Assembly: GCA_031290985.1 (NCBI GenBank)
Contig: JARLJW010000060.1
Location: forward strand, 1-63,872
Direction of reading: 5' to 3'
Source of the DNA: Verrucomicrobiia bacterium
GTDB lineage: Bacteria; Verrucomicrobiota; Verrucomicrobiia; Limisphaerales; UBA11358
Length of the DNA: 63,872 nucleotides
Positions 36,501 through 45,897 of the stretch are shown piece by piece (position 1 is the stretch's first letter; every line of letters starts with the position of its first letter). Under the pieces are notes generated by a model that saw only the letters and a program-made list of their open reading frames with translations, ran no database searches and was not told where the DNA came from. A program made the position numbers and the translations under genes.

Positions 36501-37417
36501 AGGCCTATTCGGGAAGCCACCTCCTGCTGATGCACAAACCGAGCAATTCCCTGGTGGCTGGCTTCGCCATGCCAGTGCGGGATACAATCAAGGCCCTGGC
36601 TATCACTGAGACATCCATCTGGGCAGGCACATCCTATGGCGATCACAAACTGCTCAAGATTTCCAAAGCCGCCTTCCTGGCTGTCCCCAAAAGCCGGTGG
36701 GTCAACCTCGCAATCTCCCCGGAGGAACGGGCGCAACTGATCAAAAGCATGAGCACCCGTGACCGGGCGATGTACGCTTTTTATGCGGGCGATGACGCCA
36801 GCGTTGCGAAATTACTTGGTGGAGTTGATCCCGACAAGGCCAGCCTAGAAGAAATGTTCATGTTATTGATCTGCTATGACGCATTGGGAGCGGACCAGCC
36901 GGACTTGATGCGGAAATGGGCCGATCAGATCGGCTCGCGTTTTCCGGATTCACCGTGGGCAAAGGCCGCACAAACGGCGCTCGCGGAAAATGAGAAAAAT
37001 CATGAAACCAGACAGCATGAGGCCTCAGTACTGGCCAAATACGACCTGAACCACGACGGCGTGCTCAACGCCGAGGAGATGCTGGCCATGGAAAAAGACC
37101 CCGCCTATAAGCACGAAGCACAGGGCTGGAATGACATCCAACTTGGCTACCAACTGCAGGAAATCATGAAACGCTATGACCGCAACGGCGACGGCCGGCT
37201 GGATCGCATGGAATTGAATATACTGCGCACGCAGGTATTACTGTTTTGCGACGCGCCACCGGCCATGCTGGCGGGAAAGAAAGTCCTGCTCGCCCCGCTG
37301 CTGACAAAAAATTTCCCTGGCGTTGACACCATCCTGAAAAAATATGACCCGAGCGGCACCGGCACAGTAAACCTGGATGGCTTGAAGGCCCTGGCCAAGG
37401 ACATTCAAAATAATTGA
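33524..37417 (+). CDS. Giant exported protein: CsgG-like domain, propeller-like region, C-terminal EF-hands
   Basis: The 1,297-residue protein has a signal peptide (MFPWRSGLTAVVLLTALAGR) and a CsgG-like domain (about 25-120, VEWVERAQLDKAREELEI). A second alpha/beta module follows (about 175-320), then a helical region, and a propeller-like part from about 670. The last 125 residues hold three EF-hand loops: 1174-1185 (DLNHDGVLNAEE), 1219-1230 (DRNGDGRLDRME) and a weaker 1275-1286 lacking the final acidic residue. The ATG at 33524 is chosen; the frame to 33404 overlaps the previous gene. It mirrors the first giant (CsgG-like, helical, propeller), with calcium-binding loops added. Probably a periplasmic or surface calcium-dependent assembly factor; untested. 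Confidence 0.8.
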   Translation: MFPWRSGLTAVVLLTALAGRAQTNLQRVALMDFSTDDNSYHSTQLAADFTGLLQAGLAGEPEVEWVERAQLDKAREELEISAAELVSGGASIQRGKWVKADCMITGQFSSNDKNERTLFVEIVDLKHADTLASETIIFPEAAATPFQTGSNEVNTAISALRRLLPVARRQEQQAGDKILVAPLFLAEITGPGSRFGFLHDHVPLEQEFNAALERATATNGRVQLIRFPKAYRSIGESEMVLDGLVATDRNAWQQTADLYVWGTYAATNDVVRGGQPEERVEIILHLWDGVSPPDMVTAQLPDEAQPEQVRAAIERLANQVVAAAHKHRTQVDSDAIRKGIAQSLVKTYDQLTMSFHHREELGLNDPEKFSQAVHMLETACFFDPDNAEARVLYITCRWGWWMDFGFKVKNQFWSKWRRSEALGKYVNRFGLKPVTEELPFPYQQEGGIPEMYLRSLADVSAMFPQWHSTNEMALENEDRRQGVHTWLMEAEYHGFPKEMPLEDAWKWKTEVQAENWRRLFNVTKYVSENGALQEKTPAPVLFNVIFSGMLDSSQEPAMRLKALEKIWPFFAKYAQAHGRQWIMGAGTLADEREQMLTDLCNQAGEPDRARQLLAMLSSNQTIEVARPAPSLPPAERQNISSMTTVPAWLEKDNGFHSLFRLSPPVALPPEVKPEFQEIHFPARYEIQSVLQLGFLRDQLLILAMDERSAQTSDANPGLAAELLDKHNRLWVLDPGATSPILYAPDVFSENVRGFLLKDGQLWVAGKTTGYLDLETHAFHKSSLSDGLIFQETSAIGLAGGSIFASSDDFKAARYDPASNRWNELPSITGGLSRSGEDNFMLTGNQRWLNLAQKDTSTLIYDTVAGVWQNLSDKGAIECSVAVDPGFWFGSRNGLHFYDPATQSFKHWGTPPTVESLFTGLFYMGNSEMPRRELEKLEENIQTGIKKIASEHQKRQKTRLAGGAAIDPLHLDCRVFGEVTAIADDGEFLWLGVEAYSGSHLLLMHKPSNSLVAGFAMPVRDTIKALAITETSIWAGTSYGDHKLLKISKAAFLAVPKSRWVNLAISPEERAQLIKSMSTRDRAMYAFYAGDDASVAKLLGGVDPDKASLEEMFMLLICYDALGADQPDLMRKWADQIGSRFPDSPWAKAAQTALAENEKNHETRQHEASVLAKYDLNHDGVLNAEEMLAMEKDPAYKHEAQGWNDIQLGYQLQEIMKRYDRNGDGRLDRMELNILRTQVLLFCDAPPAMLAGKKVLLAPLLTKNFPGVDTILKKYDPSGTGTVNLDGLKALAKDIQNN

Positions 37418-37423
37418 CGGCGC

Positions 37424-37442
37424 AAAGGAACGTTTCCTTTTT
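37424..37442 (+). terminator. Candidate intrinsic terminator
   Basis: An AT-rich stem (AAAGGAA / TTCCTTT) with a 3-base loop runs directly into five T residues just after the EF-hand giant's stop. It would separate the CsgG-like locus from ligA. The stem is weak, so function is uncertain. Confidence 0.35.
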
Positions 37443-37458
37443 AGCCGGCAGCCGTTAA

Positions 37459-39798
<2,340 letters not shown>

Positions 39799-39809
39799 GC
39801 CTAAACATA

Positions 39810-39894
39810 GGAGCGCGGGCGGCTCGCCCGCGTGTTCCTTGGAAAACAGTTAACACAAACCATCATGAACCCGCGGGCGGGCCGCCCGCGCTCC
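39810..39894. repeat. GC-rich palindromic element with 13-base inverted termini
   Basis: An 85-base element just after ligA has perfect inverted ends GGAGCGCGGGCGG (39810-39822) and its complement (39882-39894). Each end also forms an internal hairpin (stem CGCGGGCG at 39814-39832 and CGCGGGCGG at 39872-39890). The right copy is followed by CATTTTT. It may double as a terminator for ligA; it is typical of miniature dispersed elements. Confidence 0.8.
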
Positions 39895-39985
39895 ATTTTT
39901 CAAATTTCGCGGCCAAAATTAAAATTTTGTCACAATTGGTTCGGCGATTGACGGCGGCGCGGCGGGGGTGTAACTAAAACGCCGG

Positions 39986-41179
39986 ATGTTTTTCAATCCG
40001 AGGTTTCGGAGCATGCAGGGAGGTTTGATTCTGCTTTTCACGCTGGCGTTTTTGCCGCGCGTCCAGGCGGCGAGTTTTCTTTTTGATGCGACCAAGGCGG
40101 AGATGGCGGGCAACGCCGACTGGGTGATTGATGCCGATGTGCACAACCTCAAGATCAGCGCGGCGAGCGACGGTTCCGGAACGGCTGGCGCGGGCAATGA
40201 ATCCAATCCGCAACGCTTCCCGACGCCGGACCAGTCGACCGTGACGACCAGCACGCCGGAAACCTACTGGGAAGGCGCGCTGTCGGCCTGGGCGATCGAC
40301 CTCGTGAAGAACGGGCATCACGTTGAGACGCTGCCCTATAACGGACGCATCACCTGGAACGACGGCACCAACCCGCAGGACCTCACAAATTACAACGTCT
40401 TTGTCACGGTCGAACCGAACATCCTCTTCACGGCGACGGAAAAGGCGGCGCTGATCAATTTTGTGAAGCACGGCGGCGGCCTGTTCATCGTCTCGGACCA
40501 CGGGGTCTCCGACCGCAACGGTGACGGGGTGGACTCCGTGCAGGTGTTGAACGACCTGATGACCAATTCCGTCCAGAACAATCCGTTCGGCATCCATTAC
40601 AACGGCGACAACATCTCGCCCGACACCTTTAACGTGGACACCAACGCCACCGACCCGGTCACCCGTGGCGCAGCCGGGGTGGTCACGGATTTTTATTACA
40701 ACAACGGCAGTTCCATCACGGTGAACACGAACCAGAACCCGTCCACGACCATCGCCATCTGGAATGCGGGCACGACCCGCGCCACGAACAACGCCATCGT
40801 GGTCTATGGCACCTATGGCGCGGGCAAGTTCGTGACGACGGGCGACAGCTCGCCGTTTGACGACGGCACGGGCGACCCGAACGATTCGCTGTTTTACACC
40901 CAGGGCTATGCCGACCCCAGCACCAGCAACGGCCGGGTCATCTTGAACGGTTCCCTCTGGCTGGCGCAGGCCTCCGCCCCGCCGGTGTTGAAAATGACCA
41001 CGGCCGGCACAAATGCATTTCAGCTCACCTGGCCGCTCGCGGGCAATTACACCCTGCAGGGCAGTACCAACCTTTCATCTTGGAACACCCTTGCCACCGG
41101 GATCCAGACCGCCGGCACCAACAGCGTGTTTACCAACAATTTCTCCGGGCAAAAACAGTTCTTCCGGCTGAAGCAGTAA
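39986..41179 (+). CDS. Exported ThuA/GATase-like protein with shared C-terminal module
   Basis: The 397-residue protein has a signal peptide (ending FLPRVQAASF). A flavodoxin/GATase1-like alpha/beta domain follows, with VFVTVEPNILFTATEKAALI, then FVKHGGGLFIVSDHGVSDRN and VVYGTYGAGKFVTTGDSSPF, which resembles ThuA or DUF4350-type domains. The last 60 residues (YTLQGSTNLSSWNTL to KQFFRLKQ) are the exported-protein module shared with three other gene products in this window. The catalytic Cys of amidotransferases is absent, so hydrolysis is doubtful. The first ATG may be nine codons too early (MQGGLILLF). Confidence 0.72.
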   Translation: MFFNPRFRSMQGGLILLFTLAFLPRVQAASFLFDATKAEMAGNADWVIDADVHNLKISAASDGSGTAGAGNESNPQRFPTPDQSTVTTSTPETYWEGALSAWAIDLVKNGHHVETLPYNGRITWNDGTNPQDLTNYNVFVTVEPNILFTATEKAALINFVKHGGGLFIVSDHGVSDRNGDGVDSVQVLNDLMTNSVQNNPFGIHYNGDNISPDTFNVDTNATDPVTRGAAGVVTDFYYNNGSSITVNTNQNPSTTIAIWNAGTTRATNNAIVVYGTYGAGKFVTTGDSSPFDDGTGDPNDSLFYTQGYADPSTSNGRVILNGSLWLAQASAPPVLKMTTAGTNAFQLTWPLAGNYTLQGSTNLSSWNTLATGIQTAGTNSVFTNNFSGQKQFFRLKQ

Positions 41180-41246
41180 ACCGTACGGCGAAGCGCGACG
41201 ACCGGTCGAAGATTGGCAAAGCCAAGTTTTTAAGATGTGCGAGTAC

Positions 41247-42023
41247 TCAGCGTTCCGGGTGGGCCAGTTGTCGCAATGAAGTCTGCCCGCCTTTTTCAAG
41301 ATACTTCAGGCTTTGCTTGAAATAATGTCCCACGTTCAGCGCCAAATGACCGGACCATTTCGGATTTGTTTCACCCCGCATCCAGGCATAGACGGCCAGC
41401 GAATAGGCAAACATCTCCTCGGACATATAGCCCAACCGTGACGCACTCCAGCCTTGATGACTGTGATCCTGCCACTGTGAAAATTGAAATGCTGAATTTG
41501 CCGTGAAAATCCCCAAGCCAAGGAAAACCGTGATCAAATCGGTGAGGTACTCGTGGCTTTCGTCCTCACGGGAGATTTTTCCACCGCCCAACAGAATGAC
41601 ATGACCCAGTTCGTGGGCGATGGTGGCTACCAGGCTGGTCGGCTTTTTGAATTGAGAAATATTGATGAATATTTTCTTCCGGGGTTCGTTGGAAGTCTTT
41701 GTGGCATACAGTCCGGCGGCTCCCGAATGGCTTTCTTCACCACCAAGACGGTGCTTCTCCGCGGTATTATCCCGGTCAGTGAAAAAATCCACCTCCACAC
41801 ACGCGGGGCTCACGTCCATATAGGCGCAAATGCGTTCCGCAAGCTTGAGGACACATTCCTCCGTGCCCTTGTACTTGTCAGGAAAGAATGACGGCTCCGG
41901 CAGGATGGTCCGGCGTCTTAAAAAATATTCTTCACCAAATTCTGTTAGCAGCCACTGAAAGGACCCTTCAATCCATGCCTGCTGATCATCCTTCAACGGT
42001 AATTTAGGATTTCCCCAAAACAT
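41247..42023 (-). CDS. Zincin-type metallopeptidase
   Basis: The 258-residue protein contains the zinc signature HELGH (137-141) and a downstream acidic residue in DESHEYLTDL (E158/D162) as third ligand candidate. The pattern resembles ImmA/IrrE or M48-like zincins rather than metzincins. No signal peptide is seen, so it is probably cytoplasmic. The upstream part (KGTEECVLKLAERICAYMDV) is helical, and no DNA-binding domain is fused, nor is a repressor gene adjacent, as IrrE-type enzymes would usually need. GC appears lower than surrounding genes. Substrate unknown. Confidence 0.72.
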   Translation of the reverse strand: MFWGNPKLPLKDDQQAWIEGSFQWLLTEFGEEYFLRRRTILPEPSFFPDKYKGTEECVLKLAERICAYMDVSPACVEVDFFTDRDNTAEKHRLGGEESHSGAAGLYATKTSNEPRKKIFINISQFKKPTSLVATIAHELGHVILLGGGKISREDESHEYLTDLITVFLGLGIFTANSAFQFSQWQDHSHQGWSASRLGYMSEEMFAYSLAVYAWMRGETNPKWSGHLALNVGHYFKQSLKYLEKGGQTSLRQLAHPER

Positions 42024-42176
42024 GGCGGAATTTTTCCAGCAAGCGTCTTCATTTACAATAAAAAGAAAACTTCAAGCCGGCTTTAAATCCACGCGGCGGA
42101 ATTTGCCAGGACAAAATCCGTTGTGGAATTTCGCTTGCCGACGCGGGGGTTCTGTGCAAAAACACTTTGGCAACGT

Positions 42177-42947
42177 ATGAAGACCAAGGCTGACATCGTC
42201 GCAAACTGGCTCCCGCGTTACACGGGCACGCCGCTCAAAGACTTCGGCAAACACATCCTGCTCGTCAATTTCAACAACTACGTGGAGATGTTTGCCAAGC
42301 TGCACAAGGTGCCCATTCGCGGCGCGGACAAACCGATGCCCAACGCCACGGCCAACGGCATCACGATCATCAACTTTGGCATGGGCAGCGCGAGCGCGGC
42401 GACGATCATGGATCTGCTCTCGTCCATCCATCCGGAGGCGGTGCTGTTCCTCGGCAAGTGCGGCGGGTTGAAGCACGTGGCCAAGCTCGGCTCGCTGGTG
42501 CTGCCCATCGCGGCAATCCGCGGTGAAGGCGCCTCGAATGATTATTATCCGCCGGAGGTGCCGGCCCTGCCCGCGTTCAGCCTGCAAAAGGCCATCTCCA
42601 CCACCATTCGCGACCATAAGCGTGATTATTGGACGGGCACGGTCTACACGACGAACCGGCGCGTGTGGGAGCATGATGAGGCGTTCAAAAAATATCTGAA
42701 GAAGATCCGGTGCATCGGCATCGACATGGAGACGGCGACGATTTTCATCACCGGTTTCCACAATGAGATCACCACGGGGGCGCTGCTGCTGGTGTCGGAC
42801 CAGCCGATGACGCCGGATGGCGTGAAGACGGCGGCGAGCGATGCGAAGGTGACGCAGGCGTTTCTGGACAAGCATCTGCTCATCGGCATCGACTCGCTGA
42901 AGCAACTCATCCACGGCGGCCATACGGTGAAACATCTGCGGTTTTAG
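42177..42947 (+). CDS. amn: AMP nucleosidase
   Basis: The 256-residue protein matches the short AMP nucleosidase: MKTKADIVANWLPRYTGTPL at the start, then GITIINFGMGSASAATIMDL, AVLFLGKCGGL, IRGEGASNDYYPPEVPALPA and CIGIDMETATIFITGF. It belongs to the nucleoside phosphorylase superfamily and cleaves AMP to adenine and ribose 5-phosphate in purine salvage. The ATG at 42177 matches the family's first residues; an upstream frame start at 42123 is not supported. It stands alone, followed 5 bases later by a palindromic element. Confidence 0.86.
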   Translation: MKTKADIVANWLPRYTGTPLKDFGKHILLVNFNNYVEMFAKLHKVPIRGADKPMPNATANGITIINFGMGSASAATIMDLLSSIHPEAVLFLGKCGGLKHVAKLGSLVLPIAAIRGEGASNDYYPPEVPALPAFSLQKAISTTIRDHKRDYWTGTVYTTNRRVWEHDEAFKKYLKKIRCIGIDMETATIFITGFHNEITTGALLLVSDQPMTPDGVKTAASDAKVTQAFLDKHLLIGIDSLKQLIHGGHTVKHLRF

Positions 42948-42952
42948 ATTGT

Positions 42953-43118
42953 AGCGTCAGGCATCCTGCCTGACGAAGAGGGCGGCATCCCTGCCGCCCG
43001 GAAGAAACTTTGGATTTACCGCCTGCTCACGGAAAATCCCATGCGTCTCCAATGCTTAACGGTTTTTTCCGCCGGCCTGGAAGCCCGGCTCTACGGCAGG
43101 CAGGATGCCTGCCACTAC
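42953..43118. repeat. Composite palindromic repeat element (second copy)
   Basis: This copy begins with the same perfect hairpin as 22203-22223 (stem CGTCAGGC, loop ATCCT, at 42955-42975) and a GGGCGGC/GCCGCCC stem. It ends with GGCAGGC, loop AGGAT, GCCTGCC at 43095-43113, a hairpin whose loop is the reverse complement of the first. It lies just after a stop codon, like the first copy. Confidence 0.8.
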
Positions 43119-43136
43119 GCAGAAACCCCCGCGAGT

Positions 43137-44552
43137 TCAGCGGGCGTTCCCGATTTCGGCGGCGAGGTCTTCCACGGTCCAGTTGGCGCGGGTGGATTGC
43201 AGTTTATCCGCCGCCGCGCCGTGCTGCCAGACGGCGTAGCGCAAAGTTTTAAACGCATCCGCCTGCAGGGTGGATTGCGCGAGGAGGCCGGTCAGAAAAC
43301 CGCCCAGGAGATCGCCGCTGCCGCCCTGCGCGAGGTGCGGATTGCCGGAGGGATTCACAAAAATATCACCCTCAACGCGGCCGACGAGGGTTTGATGACC
43401 TTTCAAGATGACCCAGGCGCCGCCGAATTTTCTGGAGATTTCGCGCAGGGCCTTCACGCGGTCGGCCTGTACCCGGGGCACGGGCCAGTTCAACAGGCGC
43501 GCGGCCTCGCCGGGATGCGGGGTCAGGACGCGGATGTATTTTTTCAGAAATGGCTCGGGCGGCAGCAGGTCCAAGGCGCTGGCATCCACGATCAGAGGGT
43601 GCGGAAAATCCCGCCACATATGGCGGAGGGCGAGGCGCAGTTCCGCCGGGACATCCGGCCCGGCGAGCCCCGGCCCGACGAGCAACGCATCAAAATCAGC
43701 GAACATTTTTTTGGAATCCGCCTGCCAGAGGCCGACCATCGCGGCTTGCAACTGCCCGGCGACCGGATAATAGACATCCGGCTGCGTGTAGACCGTGACG
43801 AGCCCCGGCTGCGCCCGTTGCGCCCCGCGCGCAGCGAGCACCGCCGCGCCGTGGAAACCCAGGCTGCCGGCAATGATCGAGACGTGGCCGAACGAGCCCT
43901 TGTGCGAAGCGGCCGCACGCGCGGGCGGAAAATTTTGAAAATCCGGCGGCAGCGTCCAGTTCAATTCCGAGGCCAACGGGCAAGGGATCAGACCGACGTC
44001 ATCGGCCACTTCCAGCCGGCCCACAAACGGCCACGCTGACGCGGCGAGCATTCCCGTTTTTGGCGCGCCGACGGTAAGCGTGACGGCGGCCTGGATGCAC
44101 GCGCCGAAGGTTTCGCCCGTGTCGGCGTTGAGCCCGGAGGGAATGTCCACAGCCAGCACGGGAAGCCCGGCGGCGTTGACGGCGGCGATGAGCTGCTGCC
44201 AGGCCTCGGACAGCGGACGGTTCAGGCCGACGCCGAAAAGTCCGTCGATGACCAGCGCCGGCTTGGCCGACAACGCTTTTTCGACCTGTGGCAAATCTGT
44301 GTCGGGGGCCAGGAGATCGATGACCATGGCCTGACGGTCACCGAGAAATTCGCGGGCGGCGCGGGCGTCATCGCCGTTATGGCCCTTGCCGGCGAGGATG
44401 AGGATAGTGTCATTGGCGGACGTGAGCCGGCGGGCGCGGCGGGCGAGACACTCGCCGACGCGGCGGATGACCTCCGCCTCGGTTTGGCCGGCGGCCCAGG
44501 TGGCGGCCTCCCATTCACGCATCTGCGCGACGCTGATGACTGGAACTGGCAT
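43137..44552 (-). CDS. nnr: Bifunctional NAD(P)H-hydrate repair enzyme Nnr
   Basis: The 471-residue protein joins an N-terminal NAD(P)H-hydrate epimerase (ILILAGKGHNGDDARAAREF, LVIDGLFGVGLNRPLS, VDIPSGLNADTGE) to a C-terminal ADP/ATP-dependent dehydratase (GHVSIIAGSLGFHGAAVLAA, LTPHPGEAARLL, VILKGHQTLV, LAQGGSGDLLGG). Together they repair NADH and NADPH that have been hydrated by heat or side reactions. The GG-S-GD motif has Ser where Thr is usual. The start at 44552 (MPVPVISVAQ) is preferred; upstream sequence in frame includes part of an intergenic repeat. Monocistronic as far as can be seen. Confidence 0.92.
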   Translation of the reverse strand: MPVPVISVAQMREWEAATWAAGQTEAEVIRRVGECLARRARRLTSANDTILILAGKGHNGDDARAAREFLGDRQAMVIDLLAPDTDLPQVEKALSAKPALVIDGLFGVGLNRPLSEAWQQLIAAVNAAGLPVLAVDIPSGLNADTGETFGACIQAAVTLTVGAPKTGMLAASAWPFVGRLEVADDVGLIPCPLASELNWTLPPDFQNFPPARAAASHKGSFGHVSIIAGSLGFHGAAVLAARGAQRAQPGLVTVYTQPDVYYPVAGQLQAAMVGLWQADSKKMFADFDALLVGPGLAGPDVPAELRLALRHMWRDFPHPLIVDASALDLLPPEPFLKKYIRVLTPHPGEAARLLNWPVPRVQADRVKALREISRKFGGAWVILKGHQTLVGRVEGDIFVNPSGNPHLAQGGSGDLLGGFLTGLLAQSTLQADAFKTLRYAVWQHGAAADKLQSTRANWTVEDLAAEIGNAR

Positions 44553-44977
44553 GGCCGGCAGGGTGGCACAAAAATGGCCTTTGCGCAAAAGGAGAAAGAA
44601 AAGCACCCATAAAAGCTCCAAGCACCAAGCTCCAACATCCAGAGAAATCCCAAGCTTCAAACCAGTCCTGATTTCTGCGAACCTTGTTGGCGGGGTTCTT
44701 TCGCGCTAATTGCCAGCCACGAAAAGCGGCGGTAAACCGGTCGCGCTTGACACAACTCATAGCAGTGCGGTTGCTTTAGCACCGCTTTGGGCGCTGGACA
44801 AGGATGATGGGGGACAATAGAGACGAATTAGCACCTTAATGAACTATGCGATTGTGAGCAGATGATCAAGACCTTGCAGTTCACCGATGGCGCAAAGGCG
44901 GTTTAAGCCTGTATTTATTGCTTGGAGATCCCTTCGCCCGCTTCGTTTGCTTTGCGCGACCCGCTCCCGTAACCTGA
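44553..44977. other. Intergenic region before phoB-type gene
   Basis: No gene is visible in these 425 bases. The left part holds a dispersed repeat (44611-44662, CCAAGCTCCAACATCCAGAG type). The right part leads into a Pho-box-like promoter at 44978-45006. Otherwise the sequence looks ordinary. Confidence 0.6.
44611..44662 (+). repeat. Dispersed CTCCAACATCCAGAGAAAT repeat
   Basis: This string (AGCTCCAACATCCAGAGAAA with TCCCAAGCTTCAAA following) matches the left arm of the element at 47072-47258 with only a few differences. It is a partial copy in the region upstream of nnr, without an evident right arm. Confidence 0.75.
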
Positions 44978-45006
44978 TTGTCACATGGTTGTCACGCGAT
45001 TGAAAT
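44978..45006 (+). promoter_or_regulatory. Pho-box-like promoter of response regulator gene
   Basis: TTGTCAC occurs twice, at 44978-44984 and 44989-44995, exactly 11 bases apart, the geometry of a Pho box (7-base direct repeats, 4-base spacer). A -10-like TGAAAT follows at 45001-45006. This suggests that PhoB activates its own gene. It covers the ATG at 44985, so that ATG cannot be the real start. Confidence 0.6.
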
Positions 45007-45041
45007 TGTGTGACGAATCGGTGCGTGACATCCTGCCGACC

Positions 45042-45722
45042 GTGAAGCAGAGAATTTTAGTGGTGGATGACGAACCGGAGGCGGTGGAACTCGTGGAGTT
45101 CAACCTGAAGCAGGCCGGCTATGCCGTCACCACGGCGGCGGATGGCGCGGAGGCCTTGAAAAAGGCCCGGGCGCAGACGCCGGACCTCATCGTGCTGGAT
45201 GTGATGCTGCCGGAGATGGACGGCTTTGAGATCTGCAAAACGCTGCGGCTCGAGGCGGCCACGGTGCGCACGCCCATCCTGATGCTCACGGCCAAGGCGG
45301 CGGAGATCGACCGCGTGCTGGGCCTGGAACTCGGCGCGGATGATTACCTGACGAAACCCTTCAGCCCGCGCGAGTTGATGCTGCGCATCAAAAAGATCCT
45401 CGCACGCGGCCAGGCCGAGGAAAAGCCGAAGGACCAGTTGCGCTTCGGCGACCTGCACATCGATGTGCCGCGCCACGTCGCGATGTGGAAGAGCAAGCCG
45501 ATTGAGCTGACGGCGACGGAGTTCAAGCTGCTGACCATCCTGGCGCAGCGGAGCGGCCGGGTGCAGTCGCGCGACCAGCTCCTGCGGGATGTGTGGGAAT
45601 ACGACAGCCTGATCGATACGCGCACGGTGGACACGCACATGCGGCGGCTGCGGGAGAAGATCGGCGCGGCGGCGAAGCACCTGGACACGGTGCGCGGCGT
45701 GGGCTACCGGTTTGTGGAGTGA
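45042..45722 (+). CDS. phoB: PhoB-type response regulator (OmpR family)
   Basis: The 226-residue protein has a receiver domain (MKQRILVVDDEPEAVELVEF, phosphorylated D53 in VLDVMLPEMDG, Lys in YLTKPF) and a winged-helix DNA-binding domain (PIELTATEFKLLTIL and VDTHMRRLREKIG). It would regulate phosphate-responsive genes with the kinase gene that follows. Frame starts at 44985, 45021 and 45042 are possible. I chose the GTG at 45042 because a Pho box overlaps the first and because this start gives the usual PhoB N-terminus. No phosphate transporter gene lies nearby, so the phosphate assignment rests on homology and the upstream box. Confidence 0.88.
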   Translation: MKQRILVVDDEPEAVELVEFNLKQAGYAVTTAADGAEALKKARAQTPDLIVLDVMLPEMDGFEICKTLRLEAATVRTPILMLTAKAAEIDRVLGLELGADDYLTKPFSPRELMLRIKKILARGQAEEKPKDQLRFGDLHIDVPRHVAMWKSKPIELTATEFKLLTILAQRSGRVQSRDQLLRDVWEYDSLIDTRTVDTHMRRLREKIGAAAKHLDTVRGVGYRFVE

Positions 45723-45727
45723 TTTTC

Positions 45728-45886
45728 AACCACGGATGGACACAGATGAACACGGATTGGCTTCGCAGACCGGGCGCATTAATTCATGTGAATCATCCGG
45801 TGGCAGATAGGAGGACGGCGCGCGCGGAGCGACGCGCCCTACCTTGCTTCTTTTTTATCCGTGTGCATCAGTATCAATCCATGGTT
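45728..45886. repeat. Inverted-repeat element between phoB and phoR
   Basis: A left arm at 45728-45757 (AACCACGGATGGACACAGAT...) and a right arm at 45857-45886 are reverse complements at 25 of 30 positions, enclosing about 100 bases. It fills most of the space between the response regulator and its kinase and resembles the partial copy at 9641-9670. It has no coding capacity. Confidence 0.8.
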
Positions 45887-45897
45887 AAATAATTCCC

